Of a stretch of DNA of 54,404 bases, positions 40,058 through 49,141 are shown piece by piece. Made by a program: the position numbers and the translations under genes. Positions within the stretch are counted from its first letter, which is position 1. Every line of letters starts with the position of its first letter. The notes under the pieces were generated by a model. That model was not told the DNA's origin, ran no database searches, and saw only the letters and a list, made by a program, of their open reading frames with translations. This DNA comes from an uncultured Methylococcaceae bacterium (GTDB taxonomy: Bacteria > Pseudomonadota > Gammaproteobacteria > Methylococcales > Methylomonadaceae): positions 1 to 54,404 of the forward strand of contig CAJADF010000035.1 in assembly GCA_903938485.1 (NCBI GenBank), written 5' to 3'.

Positions 40058-42205
40058 ATGCCAGCACAATTGCATGTTATCGCTAATACCGTTACGGAAA
40101 TCCCGTTCCAAGATGCATCTATGGATATATGGGACACCAAATATCGCTTAAAAAGTAAAGATGGCATTGCTATCGATAACACAATTGATGAAACTTATCA
40201 GAGAGTTGCAAGAGCTCTTTCCGATGTTGAAGCGGACAATAAAAAAGACCAATTCTATACAGAATTTCTTTGGGCTTTACGACAAGGTGTTATTCCTGCA
40301 GGTCGAATTATCTCAAATGCTGGCGCGCTAGAGCACAAACCTGCCACTTCAACCATCAATTGCACTGTATCCGGCACAATTGCCGATTCAATGGATGATA
40401 TCTTAGGCAAAGTGCACGAAGCCGGCTTAACCCTTAAAGCAGGCTGTGGTATTGGTTATGAATTCTCTACGCTTCGTCCTAAAGATGCTTATGTATCAGG
40501 CGCTGGCGCCTACACTTCAGGTCCATTATCTTTTATGGATATCTACGACAAAATGTGTTTTACCGTATCTTCGGCAGGGGGTCGTCGTGGGGCACAAATG
40601 GCTACCTTTGATATTGGTCACCCCGATGTAATTGAATTTATTCGTGCTAAAAGAGAAAACGGTCGATTAAGACAATTTAACTTATCTCTACTCATTACTA
40701 CTGAGTTTATGCAAGCGGTCAAAACCGATCAGGCTTGGGCTTTATCATTCCCTGTAACAAAAAAGGAAGTCAATACCGATAAACTTGATTTACAAAATAT
40801 CGAACAAATTATTTGGAGAGACTTACCCATTAAAACCGGTTATATCGTCAATAATGATGGTCTAGTGGCATGTAAAATCAGTAAAACCATCCCTGCTCGT
40901 CGTCTATGGGACATTATCATGAGTTCAACGTATGACTATGCTGAACCCGGCTTTATCTTAATTGATAAAGTAAATGAAATGAACAATAACTGGTTTTGTG
41001 AAAATATTCGTGCGACAAACCCTTGTGGTGAACAACCTTTACCCCCTTACGGTAGTTGTTTATTAGGTTCTGTTAATCTCACTCGTTTTGTTAAAAAACC
41101 CTTCACTAACGATGCATCGTTTGATTGGGTTAATTACAGTAAAACAATCAAAATTTTTACCCGCATGCTAGATAATGTTGTTGAAATTAACGGCCTGCCT
41201 TTGCCTCAACAACGTGAAGAAATAATTAGTAAACGTCGTCATGGTATGGGTTATTTAGGTTTAGGTTCAACAGTGACTATGTTAGGCATGAAATATGGCG
41301 ACACAGAATCAGTCAAGTTTACTGAAGAAGTTACAAAAGTTATGGCTATAGATGGCTGGAAAGCGGCTTTATCTTTAGCAAAAGAAAAAGGGCCTGCCCC
41401 AATTATGGAACAATTATTTACTGTGACCGGAGAAATGTTGCATAAACGTCCTGAAATGGTAACAGATGGCTATAAAATAGGTGACCAAGTCGCAGGAAAA
41501 GTATTACTGGCTAAATACAGTCGTTATATGCAACAAGTAGCAAAAGAAGAACCTGAACTAATCGCAGAGCTTATTGCAAAAGGGGCACGTTTTACACATC
41601 ACAGCTCAATAGCACCCACAGGCACGATCTCATTATCATTAGCTAATAATGCTAGCAATGGAATTGAACCTAGTTTTGCACATCATTACTCTCGTAATGT
41701 GATTAGAGCAGGTAAAAAATCAAAAGAAAAAATAGATGTTTTTTCCTTTGAATTATTAGCTTATCGTGAACTGATAAACAGTAATGCTATGCCATACAGT
41801 GATAATCCCAGCCATGCACTGCCTGATTATTTTATAGCCGCTGATGATGTAACGCCCAAACAGCATGTTGATATTCAAGCCGCTGCCCAAAAATGGATAG
41901 ACTCTTCCATCTCAAAAACAGCTAACGTACCCACAGATTTTCCTTACGAGGATTTTAAATCGATATATGAATATGCATACGATCAAGGTTTAAAAGGCTG
42001 TACGACATTCCGCTTTAATCCAGAAGTATTTCAAGGTGTCTTAGTAAAAGAATCGGATCTAGAAAACACTATTTATCAATTTACATTAGAAGATGGTGAA
42101 GTCATTGAACTTAAGGGCAATGAAGATGTTGAATATGATGGCGAAATTCACAGTGCTGCTAACTTATTTGATGCCTTAAAAGAAGGCTATTACGGTAAAT
42201 TTTAA
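40058..42205 (+). CDS. nrdJa: class II ribonucleotide reductase, NrdJa subunit (B12-dependent)
   Basis: Makes deoxyribonucleotides using adenosylcobalamin as radical source. 715 residues. Conserved elements: PAGRIISNAGA; a redox cysteine in STINCTVSG (near residue 102); GGRRGAQMATFDIGHPDVIEFI; the catalytic NPCGEQPLPPYGSCLLGSVNL (near 320), with N-x-C-x-E and the second redox cysteine; and SSIAPTGTISLSLANNASNGIEP. It lacks the cysteine-rich C-terminal tail, which is in the next gene. This is the split arrangement described for Pseudomonas aeruginosa NrdJa/NrdJb. Confidence 0.94.
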   Translation: MPAQLHVIANTVTEIPFQDASMDIWDTKYRLKSKDGIAIDNTIDETYQRVARALSDVEADNKKDQFYTEFLWALRQGVIPAGRIISNAGALEHKPATSTINCTVSGTIADSMDDILGKVHEAGLTLKAGCGIGYEFSTLRPKDAYVSGAGAYTSGPLSFMDIYDKMCFTVSSAGGRRGAQMATFDIGHPDVIEFIRAKRENGRLRQFNLSLLITTEFMQAVKTDQAWALSFPVTKKEVNTDKLDLQNIEQIIWRDLPIKTGYIVNNDGLVACKISKTIPARRLWDIIMSSTYDYAEPGFILIDKVNEMNNNWFCENIRATNPCGEQPLPPYGSCLLGSVNLTRFVKKPFTNDASFDWVNYSKTIKIFTRMLDNVVEINGLPLPQQREEIISKRRHGMGYLGLGSTVTMLGMKYGDTESVKFTEEVTKVMAIDGWKAALSLAKEKGPAPIMEQLFTVTGEMLHKRPEMVTDGYKIGDQVAGKVLLAKYSRYMQQVAKEEPELIAELIAKGARFTHHSSIAPTGTISLSLANNASNGIEPSFAHHYSRNVIRAGKKSKEKIDVFSFELLAYRELINSNAMPYSDNPSHALPDYFIAADDVTPKQHVDIQAAAQKWIDSSISKTANVPTDFPYEDFKSIYEYAYDQGLKGCTTFRFNPEVFQGVLVKESDLENTIYQFTLEDGEVIELKGNEDVEYDGEIHSAANLFDALKEGYYGKF

Positions 42206-42217
42206 AGAGATAATATC

Positions 42218-42916
42218 ATGGCACAAAAGATCAGCAAGAAAATCATCAGCTACAAAGTAGTTAATTTCGAAGAAAAAAATACCCAAGAAGAAGTTACAGT
42301 TGAAGTTAAGCAACTGGATTTAGAAAGCATGCATGAAAATGTAGCTCGACCAGAAATTTTATTTGGTTCGACTTACAAAATTAAAACACCTCAATCAGAA
42401 CATGCCTTGTATATTACTATCAATGACATGATCTTAAATGAAGATACCGAACATGAAGAGCGTCGCCCCTATGAAGTGTTTATCAATTCTAAAAATATGG
42501 AGCACTTCCAATGGGTATTAGCGTTAACCCGCGTAATATCAGCTGTATTTCGTAAAGGTGGAGACGCCGTATTTTTAGTTGACGAATTAAAGTCCGTATT
42601 TGATCCTAAAGGCGGATACTTTAAAAAAGGCGGAGTATTTATGCCCTCTTTAGTGGCTGAAATTGGTTGTACCATTGAACAGCACCTTAAAAAAATAGGG
42701 ATGTTACAAAGCCCTGAGTTTGATAATCATCAACAACAATTTCTTAATGCTAAGCGTAAAGAATTTGAAGCGATTCACAGCGATACGTCAATATTAGATG
42801 AGTCTGGAAACTTTCCGGCAAAAGCTCTACTTTGTGCAAAATGCCAAACTAAAGCATTAGTTTTAATGGATGGTTGTATGACTTGCTTAAACTGCGGCGA
42901 TAGTAAGTGCGGTTAA
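42218..42916 (+). CDS. nrdJb: class II ribonucleotide reductase, NrdJb subunit
   Basis: 232 residues that complete NrdJ. The C-terminus holds cysteines in LLCAKC, GCMTC, LNCG and SKCG, the tail that re-reduces the active-site disulfide after each turnover. The middle part HFQWVLALTRVISAVFRKGGDAVFLVDELKSVFDPKGGYFKKG matches the C-terminal region of single-chain NrdJ proteins. 12 bases after nrdJa with a GAGA-type RBS. Confidence 0.92.
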   Translation: MAQKISKKIISYKVVNFEEKNTQEEVTVEVKQLDLESMHENVARPEILFGSTYKIKTPQSEHALYITINDMILNEDTEHEERRPYEVFINSKNMEHFQWVLALTRVISAVFRKGGDAVFLVDELKSVFDPKGGYFKKGGVFMPSLVAEIGCTIEQHLKKIGMLQSPEFDNHQQQFLNAKRKEFEAIHSDTSILDESGNFPAKALLCAKCQTKALVLMDGCMTCLNCGDSKCG

Positions 42917-42930
42917 TTTAATCATACAGA

Positions 42931-42961
42931 AAAAAGGCGTATTAAATACGCCTTTTTTTTA
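42931..42961 (+). terminator. rho-independent terminator after nrdJb
   Basis: 12-bp stem AAAAAGGCGTAT / ATACGCCTTTTT with a 3-base loop and a T run to 42960. Its A-rich left arm means it may also stop the convergent RTX gene. Confidence 0.9.
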
Positions 42962-42976
42962 TTCATATCGATTGAT

Positions 42977-45229
42977 TTACGCTATCCAAATGTCCGTTGC
43001 TGCAATACTTGTTGGATGGATATCGACACCTAAAACCTCAAGTAAAACGGCGGCACCTTTACCACTGCCATCACTATCGTAAGAGATACCACCGGTAGTC
43101 GTGTTATAAATAATACGATCACTAGCGTCATGAGCTAAGCCAGTAGAACTTGACCAAAATCGCGAATCATAATCAGAAAACTGGCCTGCATCGCCTATAG
43201 TTTTTAAAACAGACACACTAAATTCTAACTTGTCATATCCTGTAATAAAATTTTTAATAAGATCAACATTAGTCTTAGCATTTGGAACAGAATCAAACCA
43301 GAACGTATTAGCACCATGACCGCCGATTAAAGTATCCTTCCCTGCCCCTCCCATTAAAGTAGTATCCCCATAACCACCCGTTAATATATTATTACCTGAG
43401 TTTCCGGTAATAATATTACTCTGATCATTACCAGTGCCATTAATGTTTTTTGAACCCGTTAAAGTCAAGTTTTCAACATTCACTGCTAAGGTTAATGAAA
43501 TTGAACTTTTAACCGTATCAATACCTTGACCATTTAATTCAATAATCAAATCATTACTGCTATTAACGATATAACAATCATCCCCAAGACCACCTATTAA
43601 AGTGTCCCCTATACTTGAAGGCCCACCATCATTAAGCGTATTATTAAAATCATTACCTGTTAATTTATTAGCTAAACTATTTCCAGTTAAATTAAGATGA
43701 GAAAATCCAGTTGCAGAAATATCAACATTATCTATGTTCGTATTTGCGATCAAGGTAGTGGATAAGCCGTCATAATGGCCAGTAACTTGTACAGTATCAA
43801 TACCTTTGCCGGCTAGTATCTTATCTTCTAGAGTACCCTTAGCCGTAATATTTACGACATAAGTATCATTACCACCTCCACCCGTTAAGGTGTCTATACC
43901 TAAACCACCATTGATAATATTATCGTCTGAGTTACCTTTTAAGTTATCGTTAAACTTACTGCCTATTAAATTTTGAATCCCCGTTAAACTTAACTGTCCC
44001 GCTCCACCAGTATTTTGTAAACCATAAACAGAAAGCGATGCTTTAACAGCAGCACTTGTATTAGTAAAAGAGTATGAGGAACTATTTGCGTTAATTAACT
44101 TTGATAATGATAAAGATGACGTTGTATTTGAGGTTACTATATCAACTTTACCATCACCATCAATATCAGTTGTTGCTAATGCATAAGCACCTGTGATGCC
44201 CCCACCGGTATTAACCGTATTAGCTTCATTAAAACCACCAACACCATTATTTGTTAATATTGATATTCCGTTACTATTAAGTTTTGAACTTGAAGTGGTA
44301 TTACGATTAGACGTGATAATATCAATACTGTTATCACCATTAACATCAGCTAGTTTAACTTCTGATGGATGATCTGATGCGGTTTTTAACAGGATAGGCT
44401 CTTTAAAACCACCCAATGCATTATTAAAAAGAATCGATACATTATTACTAGTCAAATTTGCAGTAACAATATCAAGCTTACCATCACCATTAAGATCCGC
44501 TAATGCGATTGAGTTAGGATTAATAGCACCATAACCAACACTTAATACTTCAGCACTCTTAAATCCATTAATACCATCATTAATAAGAATTGATACTGAA
44601 TTACTATTAAAATCAGCCGTTACAATGTCGAGTTTTCCATCTCCATTTAAATCACCTAAAGCAATAGATTGAGGATTCACAGCCTCAGTACCCACGCTTA
44701 ATATAATAGGATTACTAAAGCTTGTGCCATTATTTGGCAATATGGAAACAGTATTACTATTGTAGTCAGCCGTAACGATATCGAGTGTACCATCACCATT
44801 GATATCGCCTAAAACGACTGATTTAGGATTTGGATTAATTAAGCTTGCACCCACACTTAAGGCGTTTGGCAAGTTAAAACCACCTGATGTATTTTGAGTC
44901 AATATAGAGACTGTATTGGTATTTTTCTCTACTGTAACAATATCTAATTTACCATCTCCGTTAACATCCCCTAGGGTTACATCATTAACAAAACTATTTG
45001 ATTTTAAAGAATACTCGACAGGAGCAGCGTAGCCGCCTATTCCATTAGGAGTTAATACCCATACGCTATTTTTATAATTATTGATGCCGACAATATCAAA
45101 ATTACCATCTTTTTTTAAATCCGCAATTTCTACAGATGAAAAAGCAACAGCTGCATCAGGAGAATATCTTGGCAAAGCCCAAGAAAGATTAACGTTTATG
45201 AGACTTAACTTAAAATTTAAAGCAGCCAT
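42977..45229 (-). CDS. RTX protein with seven FG-GAP/VCBS-type repeats
   Basis: 750 residues, no N-terminal signal peptide. About residues 20-380 hold seven calcium-loop repeats (DLKKDGNFDIV, DVNGDGKLDIV, DINGDGTLDIV, DLNGDGKLDIV twice, DVNGDNSIDII, DIDGDGKVDIV), enough for a seven-bladed beta-propeller. Residues about 428-650 are RTX repeats (GGLGIDTLTGGGGND, GGYGDTTLMGGAGKD, GGHGAN). The last 100 residues (FWFDSVPNAKTNVDLIKNFI, YNTTTGGISYDSDGSGKGA) look like a type I secretion signal region. Probably a secreted or surface protein. No type I secretion genes are in the window. It shares its C-terminal module with the next upstream gene. Confidence 0.85.
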   Translation of the reverse strand: MAALNFKLSLINVNLSWALPRYSPDAAVAFSSVEIADLKKDGNFDIVGINNYKNSVWVLTPNGIGGYAAPVEYSLKSNSFVNDVTLGDVNGDGKLDIVTVEKNTNTVSILTQNTSGGFNLPNALSVGASLINPNPKSVVLGDINGDGTLDIVTADYNSNTVSILPNNGTSFSNPIILSVGTEAVNPQSIALGDLNGDGKLDIVTADFNSNSVSILINDGINGFKSAEVLSVGYGAINPNSIALADLNGDGKLDIVTANLTSNNVSILFNNALGGFKEPILLKTASDHPSEVKLADVNGDNSIDIITSNRNTTSSSKLNSNGISILTNNGVGGFNEANTVNTGGGITGAYALATTDIDGDGKVDIVTSNTTSSLSLSKLINANSSSYSFTNTSAAVKASLSVYGLQNTGGAGQLSLTGIQNLIGSKFNDNLKGNSDDNIINGGLGIDTLTGGGGNDTYVVNITAKGTLEDKILAGKGIDTVQVTGHYDGLSTTLIANTNIDNVDISATGFSHLNLTGNSLANKLTGNDFNNTLNDGGPSSIGDTLIGGLGDDCYIVNSSNDLIIELNGQGIDTVKSSISLTLAVNVENLTLTGSKNINGTGNDQSNIITGNSGNNILTGGYGDTTLMGGAGKDTLIGGHGANTFWFDSVPNAKTNVDLIKNFITGYDKLEFSVSVLKTIGDAGQFSDYDSRFWSSSTGLAHDASDRIIYNTTTGGISYDSDGSGKGAAVLLEVLGVDIHPTSIAATDIWIA
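42980..43948 (-). repeat. C-terminal RTX/secretion module, copy 1
   Basis: Encodes about the last 325 residues of the 750-residue RTX protein. It aligns by eye along most of its length with the module at about 45568-46512. Boundaries are approximate. Confidence 0.65.
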
Positions 45230-45564
45230 TGTTAATACCCTTATAATTAAAATGCAATTGTTAAGATTTATTTAGAATTTGAATACCTTGTCAATCCCAT
45301 AAAAGACTGAAACACAAACAAATATTAAAATAAATAATACAACAATTCCTATAAATAAAAAAGTATATTAACAAATATAATTACGATAACACCCTAGAGA
45401 ATATAATATCTTATTGTAAGATATTGATAATAAAACACTAAATAATTTACGTAAAAAAATAAAATAAAAAACCATGAAAAATTTATTTCCATAAATGCAC
45501 GGTTTATTTAAAAATTTATTTACTTTTAAGAAGGCCTGTTTAATTAAACAAGAAGAAAAATTAA
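45230..45564. other. 335-base AT-rich region between the two RTX genes
   Basis: No gene seen. On the minus strand TTGACA at 45289-45294 is a perfect -35 about 60 bases before the 750-residue RTX gene, but the -10 (around 45266-45272) is poor. A short AT-rich inverted repeat pattern near 45480-45530 does not look like a strong terminator for the upstream gene. Confidence 0.4.
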
Positions 45565-48500
45565 TTATACAATTACAATGTCTGTAGCAACCAATACTGG
45601 ATGAGTAGAAGCTCCCAATACTTCTAAGACAATTGAACCACCGTGCGCACTGCCATTAATGTCATAGCTTAATTGACCACTCGTAGTATTATAAATTAAG
45701 CGCTCAAGTGGATTGTCGGCTATACCCGTTGAATTTGCAGTAAATCGAGGATCATTTATCGAAAACTGTCCTTTACTTCCGCCCAGCAGGACCAGAACAC
45801 TGGCACTAAATTGTAATTTATCAACACCCGTTATAAAATCGGTAATAATATCTTGATTTGTCGATGTATTTGGCACACTATCAAACCAAAAACTGTCTTT
45901 CCCAGCGCCGCCCGTTAGCGTATCATTACCATATCCGCCCACTAAAGTATCATCACCCTCATTACCATTCAAAATGTTACCTAAAGAACTACCAGTAATC
46001 ATATTATTCAGAGAATTTCCATCCACCATCACAGCGGATGAACCTAATAACTTGATATTTTCAACATTAATAGCGTTAACAGACATATTAAAATTTACAC
46101 TACTTTTTATTAAATCTATTCCTTGCCCCACTAACTCTAGAACAAAATCTGCCGAGTTATCAATAATATAAATATCATCACCCAAACCACCCACTAAAGT
46201 ATCTACACCACCCTTACCATCAATTGTATTATTGGAATCATTTCCAATCAGAATATTAGAACTTGCATTACCTGTTAAATTAACTAAAGATCTGCCAGTG
46301 CCTGATATGTCAAAATTTTGAATACCTAGCGGTAAAATTTGTGTATAAAGTGAGCCACTATATAAACCCACTTCTTGAATACTGTTAATAGCAGATCCGG
46401 GCACTATCTTATCTTCTAATCGCCCCAAACTTGTAATATTAACAACAAATGTATCATCGCCACTTCCTCCGATCAACGTATCAAATCCTACTCCTCCAAC
46501 TAAAGTATCCATACCTAAATTTGCATACAATTTGTTATTTAAACTATTACCTGTGCCTATCAAATTATGAGTGCCGGTTAATATAAGATTATCTAAATTA
46601 GCAGGTAATACGTAATCCACTGAACTTTGAACACTATCTGTCCCCTCACCAAAACTTTCAACAATGCTGGTATGTGTATTATTCACAATGTAATTATCAT
46701 TACCCGTGCCTCCACATAAAATATCATCACCAGAAAAACCCGTTAACGTATCTTTACCAGCACCACCTAATAGAATATTGACGCCTTCAACGGCTAATAA
46801 ATTATTATTTCTAACATCGCCTTTAATTAAATTGAATGGCACCTCTATAGATTGTATGCCACGAGTTACGTCCTGAACGGATAACTGAATCGTATTAAAA
46901 GATGAAGATACTTGTTTAATTTCTTTAGTACCAGGGATTACAAACTGATACATCCAATTAACAACTAGCTCATTACCCACAACATCCGTAGAAGAAAAGA
47001 ACGCATTCCCACCTAGCCCTGCTCCTTGACTCACTGTAATAACGGGTGGTAGCGTAAGATTCATCCCATTAAATACAGTATGAGCAATAAAACTAAGCGT
47101 AGGGTATTGACTCACATCCCAATGATCAGCAGGTATAACTGCAACAGGCACTTGTACGGGAGGTGTGGATTCTAATCCCCCATCATCGACAGCCACCACT
47201 GCAAAAGCATTCAATATACCAGTAACATCGGTACTCGGAGTCCAAAAGGCTTGATGCGTTGCATCAACGGTATAATTACTAACAGAGTCCCAAGGTGTTG
47301 CACTTTCTAAATTACTACCAATTAATAAGCTACCAGATGCCAATGATTTAATAGTAAAAGCACTGACATAACCATCAACATCAGAAGCATCACCAAGAGA
47401 AACGAGTGTTTCAAAATTTATGGGGAATATATTCCCTTGTTTATTAGTACCAACAGGTCCAGCAAATGCATTTAAAATAGGAGCGTCATTAACTCCATAC
47501 AAATTGACTATAGTAGTAACTGATGCACTTAATGCATCACCCAAACCTTGTGCGCCGGTATTGCCATCGTCAAAAGTCCACAAAATTTGCGCATTAGACG
47601 TTGGATTTTGTGAGCTATTACTATAAGCAATAGACGAAATGACTTCATTAACCACTGATTGAGTGGCATTATCGTTAAATGTAAGCGTTATAATCCCATT
47701 TAAACGGTATACACTTCCAACAATAACGCCAGATACTATGACATTATCTGCATCAAAACTTACATTACCCGAGGCGTCGAATTGATCTTCAGCATTACCC
47801 CCCCCGTCTCTTCCAATGGTTAAACTAGAACCCGCGTAATTATTTAGCGCACTTAATTCCTCATCATAAACCGATGCGGAACTTGATAAAACAACGGGTG
47901 CTGTATCTTCAGTATAAGTAATTGAATGCGCCAATCCGCTCAGAATAGGCGCATCATTGACAGGGGTAACAGTGATAGTGATTGTCTTTCGATTGGGGTC
48001 TAAATCAATACCACCATTTGTAGTACCCCCATCATCTTGAACTTGAAATCCAAACGTTACATAGGCGGTTCCATTTGCATTAGCGTCAGGCTTATAAACT
48101 AAAGCATGGGAAGCAATATCTGTGGCAGCGATATATTGACCTACTGCAACAGCATTACCGTCTAACGTTAAAACACCGTGTGTTGGTAAGTCGGTTATTT
48201 TTACAGCTAATAATCCATTGTGCTCTAGATCAGTTATTGCGAAAGCACTCGTTCCAATAACTAATGCAGTATCCTCCAATGTCGTTAATGTTGAATTGTT
48301 ACCATTCGGCGCATCATTAACAGGCGTAACATTAATGGTTAGGGTATGCTGAATAGAATCCTCATCATCAAGAACGTTTGAAGCAACAACATCGTCGATA
48401 ACTTGAAATTTAATGGATGCATAGGTATCACCATTTTCGTTTGCCGACGGGGTAAATACTAATTTGTTAGCTTTTATATCATTAATTGAAATTAACTGAC

Positions 48501-48738
48501 CTCTTACAACAGCAATACCATCAAAAGTTAAGACGCCCGCAATAGGTAAACGACTAATTCTGATAAAAACTTGATGGTAATCTTCTTCATCAACGTTAGA
48601 AAAATCATGGATATCTACTATAATCGGCGTATCTTCAAGCGCCGTTAATGTATTATCGATACCAACAAACGAATCATCATGTAACGATACAGCAGTTACA
48701 TTACTCATCAAAATTGTAGAAGTAGTGTTTATTGCCAT
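45565..48738 (-). CDS. large RTX protein with cadherin-like repeats
   Basis: 1057 residues, no N-terminal signal peptide. About residues 25-420 contain cadherin-like/CSPG-type repeats marked by LTALEDTPIIV, LTTLEDTALVI and ITYTEDTAPVV, with linkers VTPVNDAPNG, VTPVNDAPIL and YGVNDAPIL. A middle region without a recognised domain follows (about 430-670). RTX nonapeptides start near 670 (GGAGKDTLTGFSGDDILCGGTGND) and continue to about 960. The C-terminus FWFDSVPNTSTNQDIITDFI and YNTTSGQLSYDINGSAHGG parallels the neighbouring RTX protein. Likely a type I secreted adhesin. Confidence 0.85.
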   Translation of the reverse strand: MAINTTSTILMSNVTAVSLHDDSFVGIDNTLTALEDTPIIVDIHDFSNVDEEDYHQVFIRISRLPIAGVLTFDGIAVVRGQLISINDIKANKLVFTPSANENGDTYASIKFQVIDDVVASNVLDDEDSIQHTLTINVTPVNDAPNGNNSTLTTLEDTALVIGTSAFAITDLEHNGLLAVKITDLPTHGVLTLDGNAVAVGQYIAATDIASHALVYKPDANANGTAYVTFGFQVQDDGGTTNGGIDLDPNRKTITITVTPVNDAPILSGLAHSITYTEDTAPVVLSSSASVYDEELSALNNYAGSSLTIGRDGGGNAEDQFDASGNVSFDADNVIVSGVIVGSVYRLNGIITLTFNDNATQSVVNEVISSIAYSNSSQNPTSNAQILWTFDDGNTGAQGLGDALSASVTTIVNLYGVNDAPILNAFAGPVGTNKQGNIFPINFETLVSLGDASDVDGYVSAFTIKSLASGSLLIGSNLESATPWDSVSNYTVDATHQAFWTPSTDVTGILNAFAVVAVDDGGLESTPPVQVPVAVIPADHWDVSQYPTLSFIAHTVFNGMNLTLPPVITVSQGAGLGGNAFFSSTDVVGNELVVNWMYQFVIPGTKEIKQVSSSFNTIQLSVQDVTRGIQSIEVPFNLIKGDVRNNNLLAVEGVNILLGGAGKDTLTGFSGDDILCGGTGNDNYIVNNTHTSIVESFGEGTDSVQSSVDYVLPANLDNLILTGTHNLIGTGNSLNNKLYANLGMDTLVGGVGFDTLIGGSGDDTFVVNITSLGRLEDKIVPGSAINSIQEVGLYSGSLYTQILPLGIQNFDISGTGRSLVNLTGNASSNILIGNDSNNTIDGKGGVDTLVGGLGDDIYIIDNSADFVLELVGQGIDLIKSSVNFNMSVNAINVENIKLLGSSAVMVDGNSLNNMITGSSLGNILNGNEGDDTLVGGYGNDTLTGGAGKDSFWFDSVPNTSTNQDIITDFITGVDKLQFSASVLVLLGGSKGQFSINDPRFTANSTGIADNPLERLIYNTTSGQLSYDINGSAHGGSIVLEVLGASTHPVLVATDIVIV
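45568..46512 (-). repeat. C-terminal RTX/secretion module, copy 2
   Basis: Encodes about the last 315 residues of the 1057-residue RTX protein. Shared landmarks with copy 1 include VVNIT-x2-G-x-LEDKI, NLTGN, GLGDD-x-YI, GQGID and FWFDSVPN. Boundaries are approximate. Confidence 0.65.
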
Positions 48739-49141
48739 TAATAATACCTATTTAATGAATAATCAAATAAAGTTTCTAACTTATTTGCTTGCTGGTGGTG
48801 AATAATTACGAAAGTTTTTATTTAAACTTTACGCTATAAAATACCACCAAACACAATACTATTCAATAAAGTACTTTAACAACAAAAACAATAATTTAAG
48901 GCTTTGTGAAAAATAAAAATAACTAAAACTTAACTACTAAAAAAGACTTGTTATTAAATCAATTTTAAATACATACACTTAAAATAGATAAAGGTTACAT
49001 TACTTATTGCCAACTGGCATAAACTTATAAATCCAATCACAAGAAAACGATTATTTTTGTTAAAAGACATATAAAAATGTATTACATTTCATCAAAATTT
49101 AATATAAATGAAACATTATATTTATTAAACAAAGATAAATA
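48739..49141. other. 403-base AT-rich region between RTX gene and phosphomannomutase gene
   Basis: No gene seen. It contains a 7-bp inverted repeat AAAGTTT / AAACTTT (48811-48830) and a 12-bp near-palindrome TGCCAACTGGCA (49008-49019). The latter could bind a dimeric regulator of the 1057-residue RTX gene, but nothing more can be said. Confidence 0.35.

Noticed and set aside
43900-45150. Tandem DNA repeats in the RTX gene as a CRISPR-like or minisatellite array
   Set aside because: The similarity is at protein level (FG-GAP loops); the DNA copies diverge and spacing follows the protein repeat.
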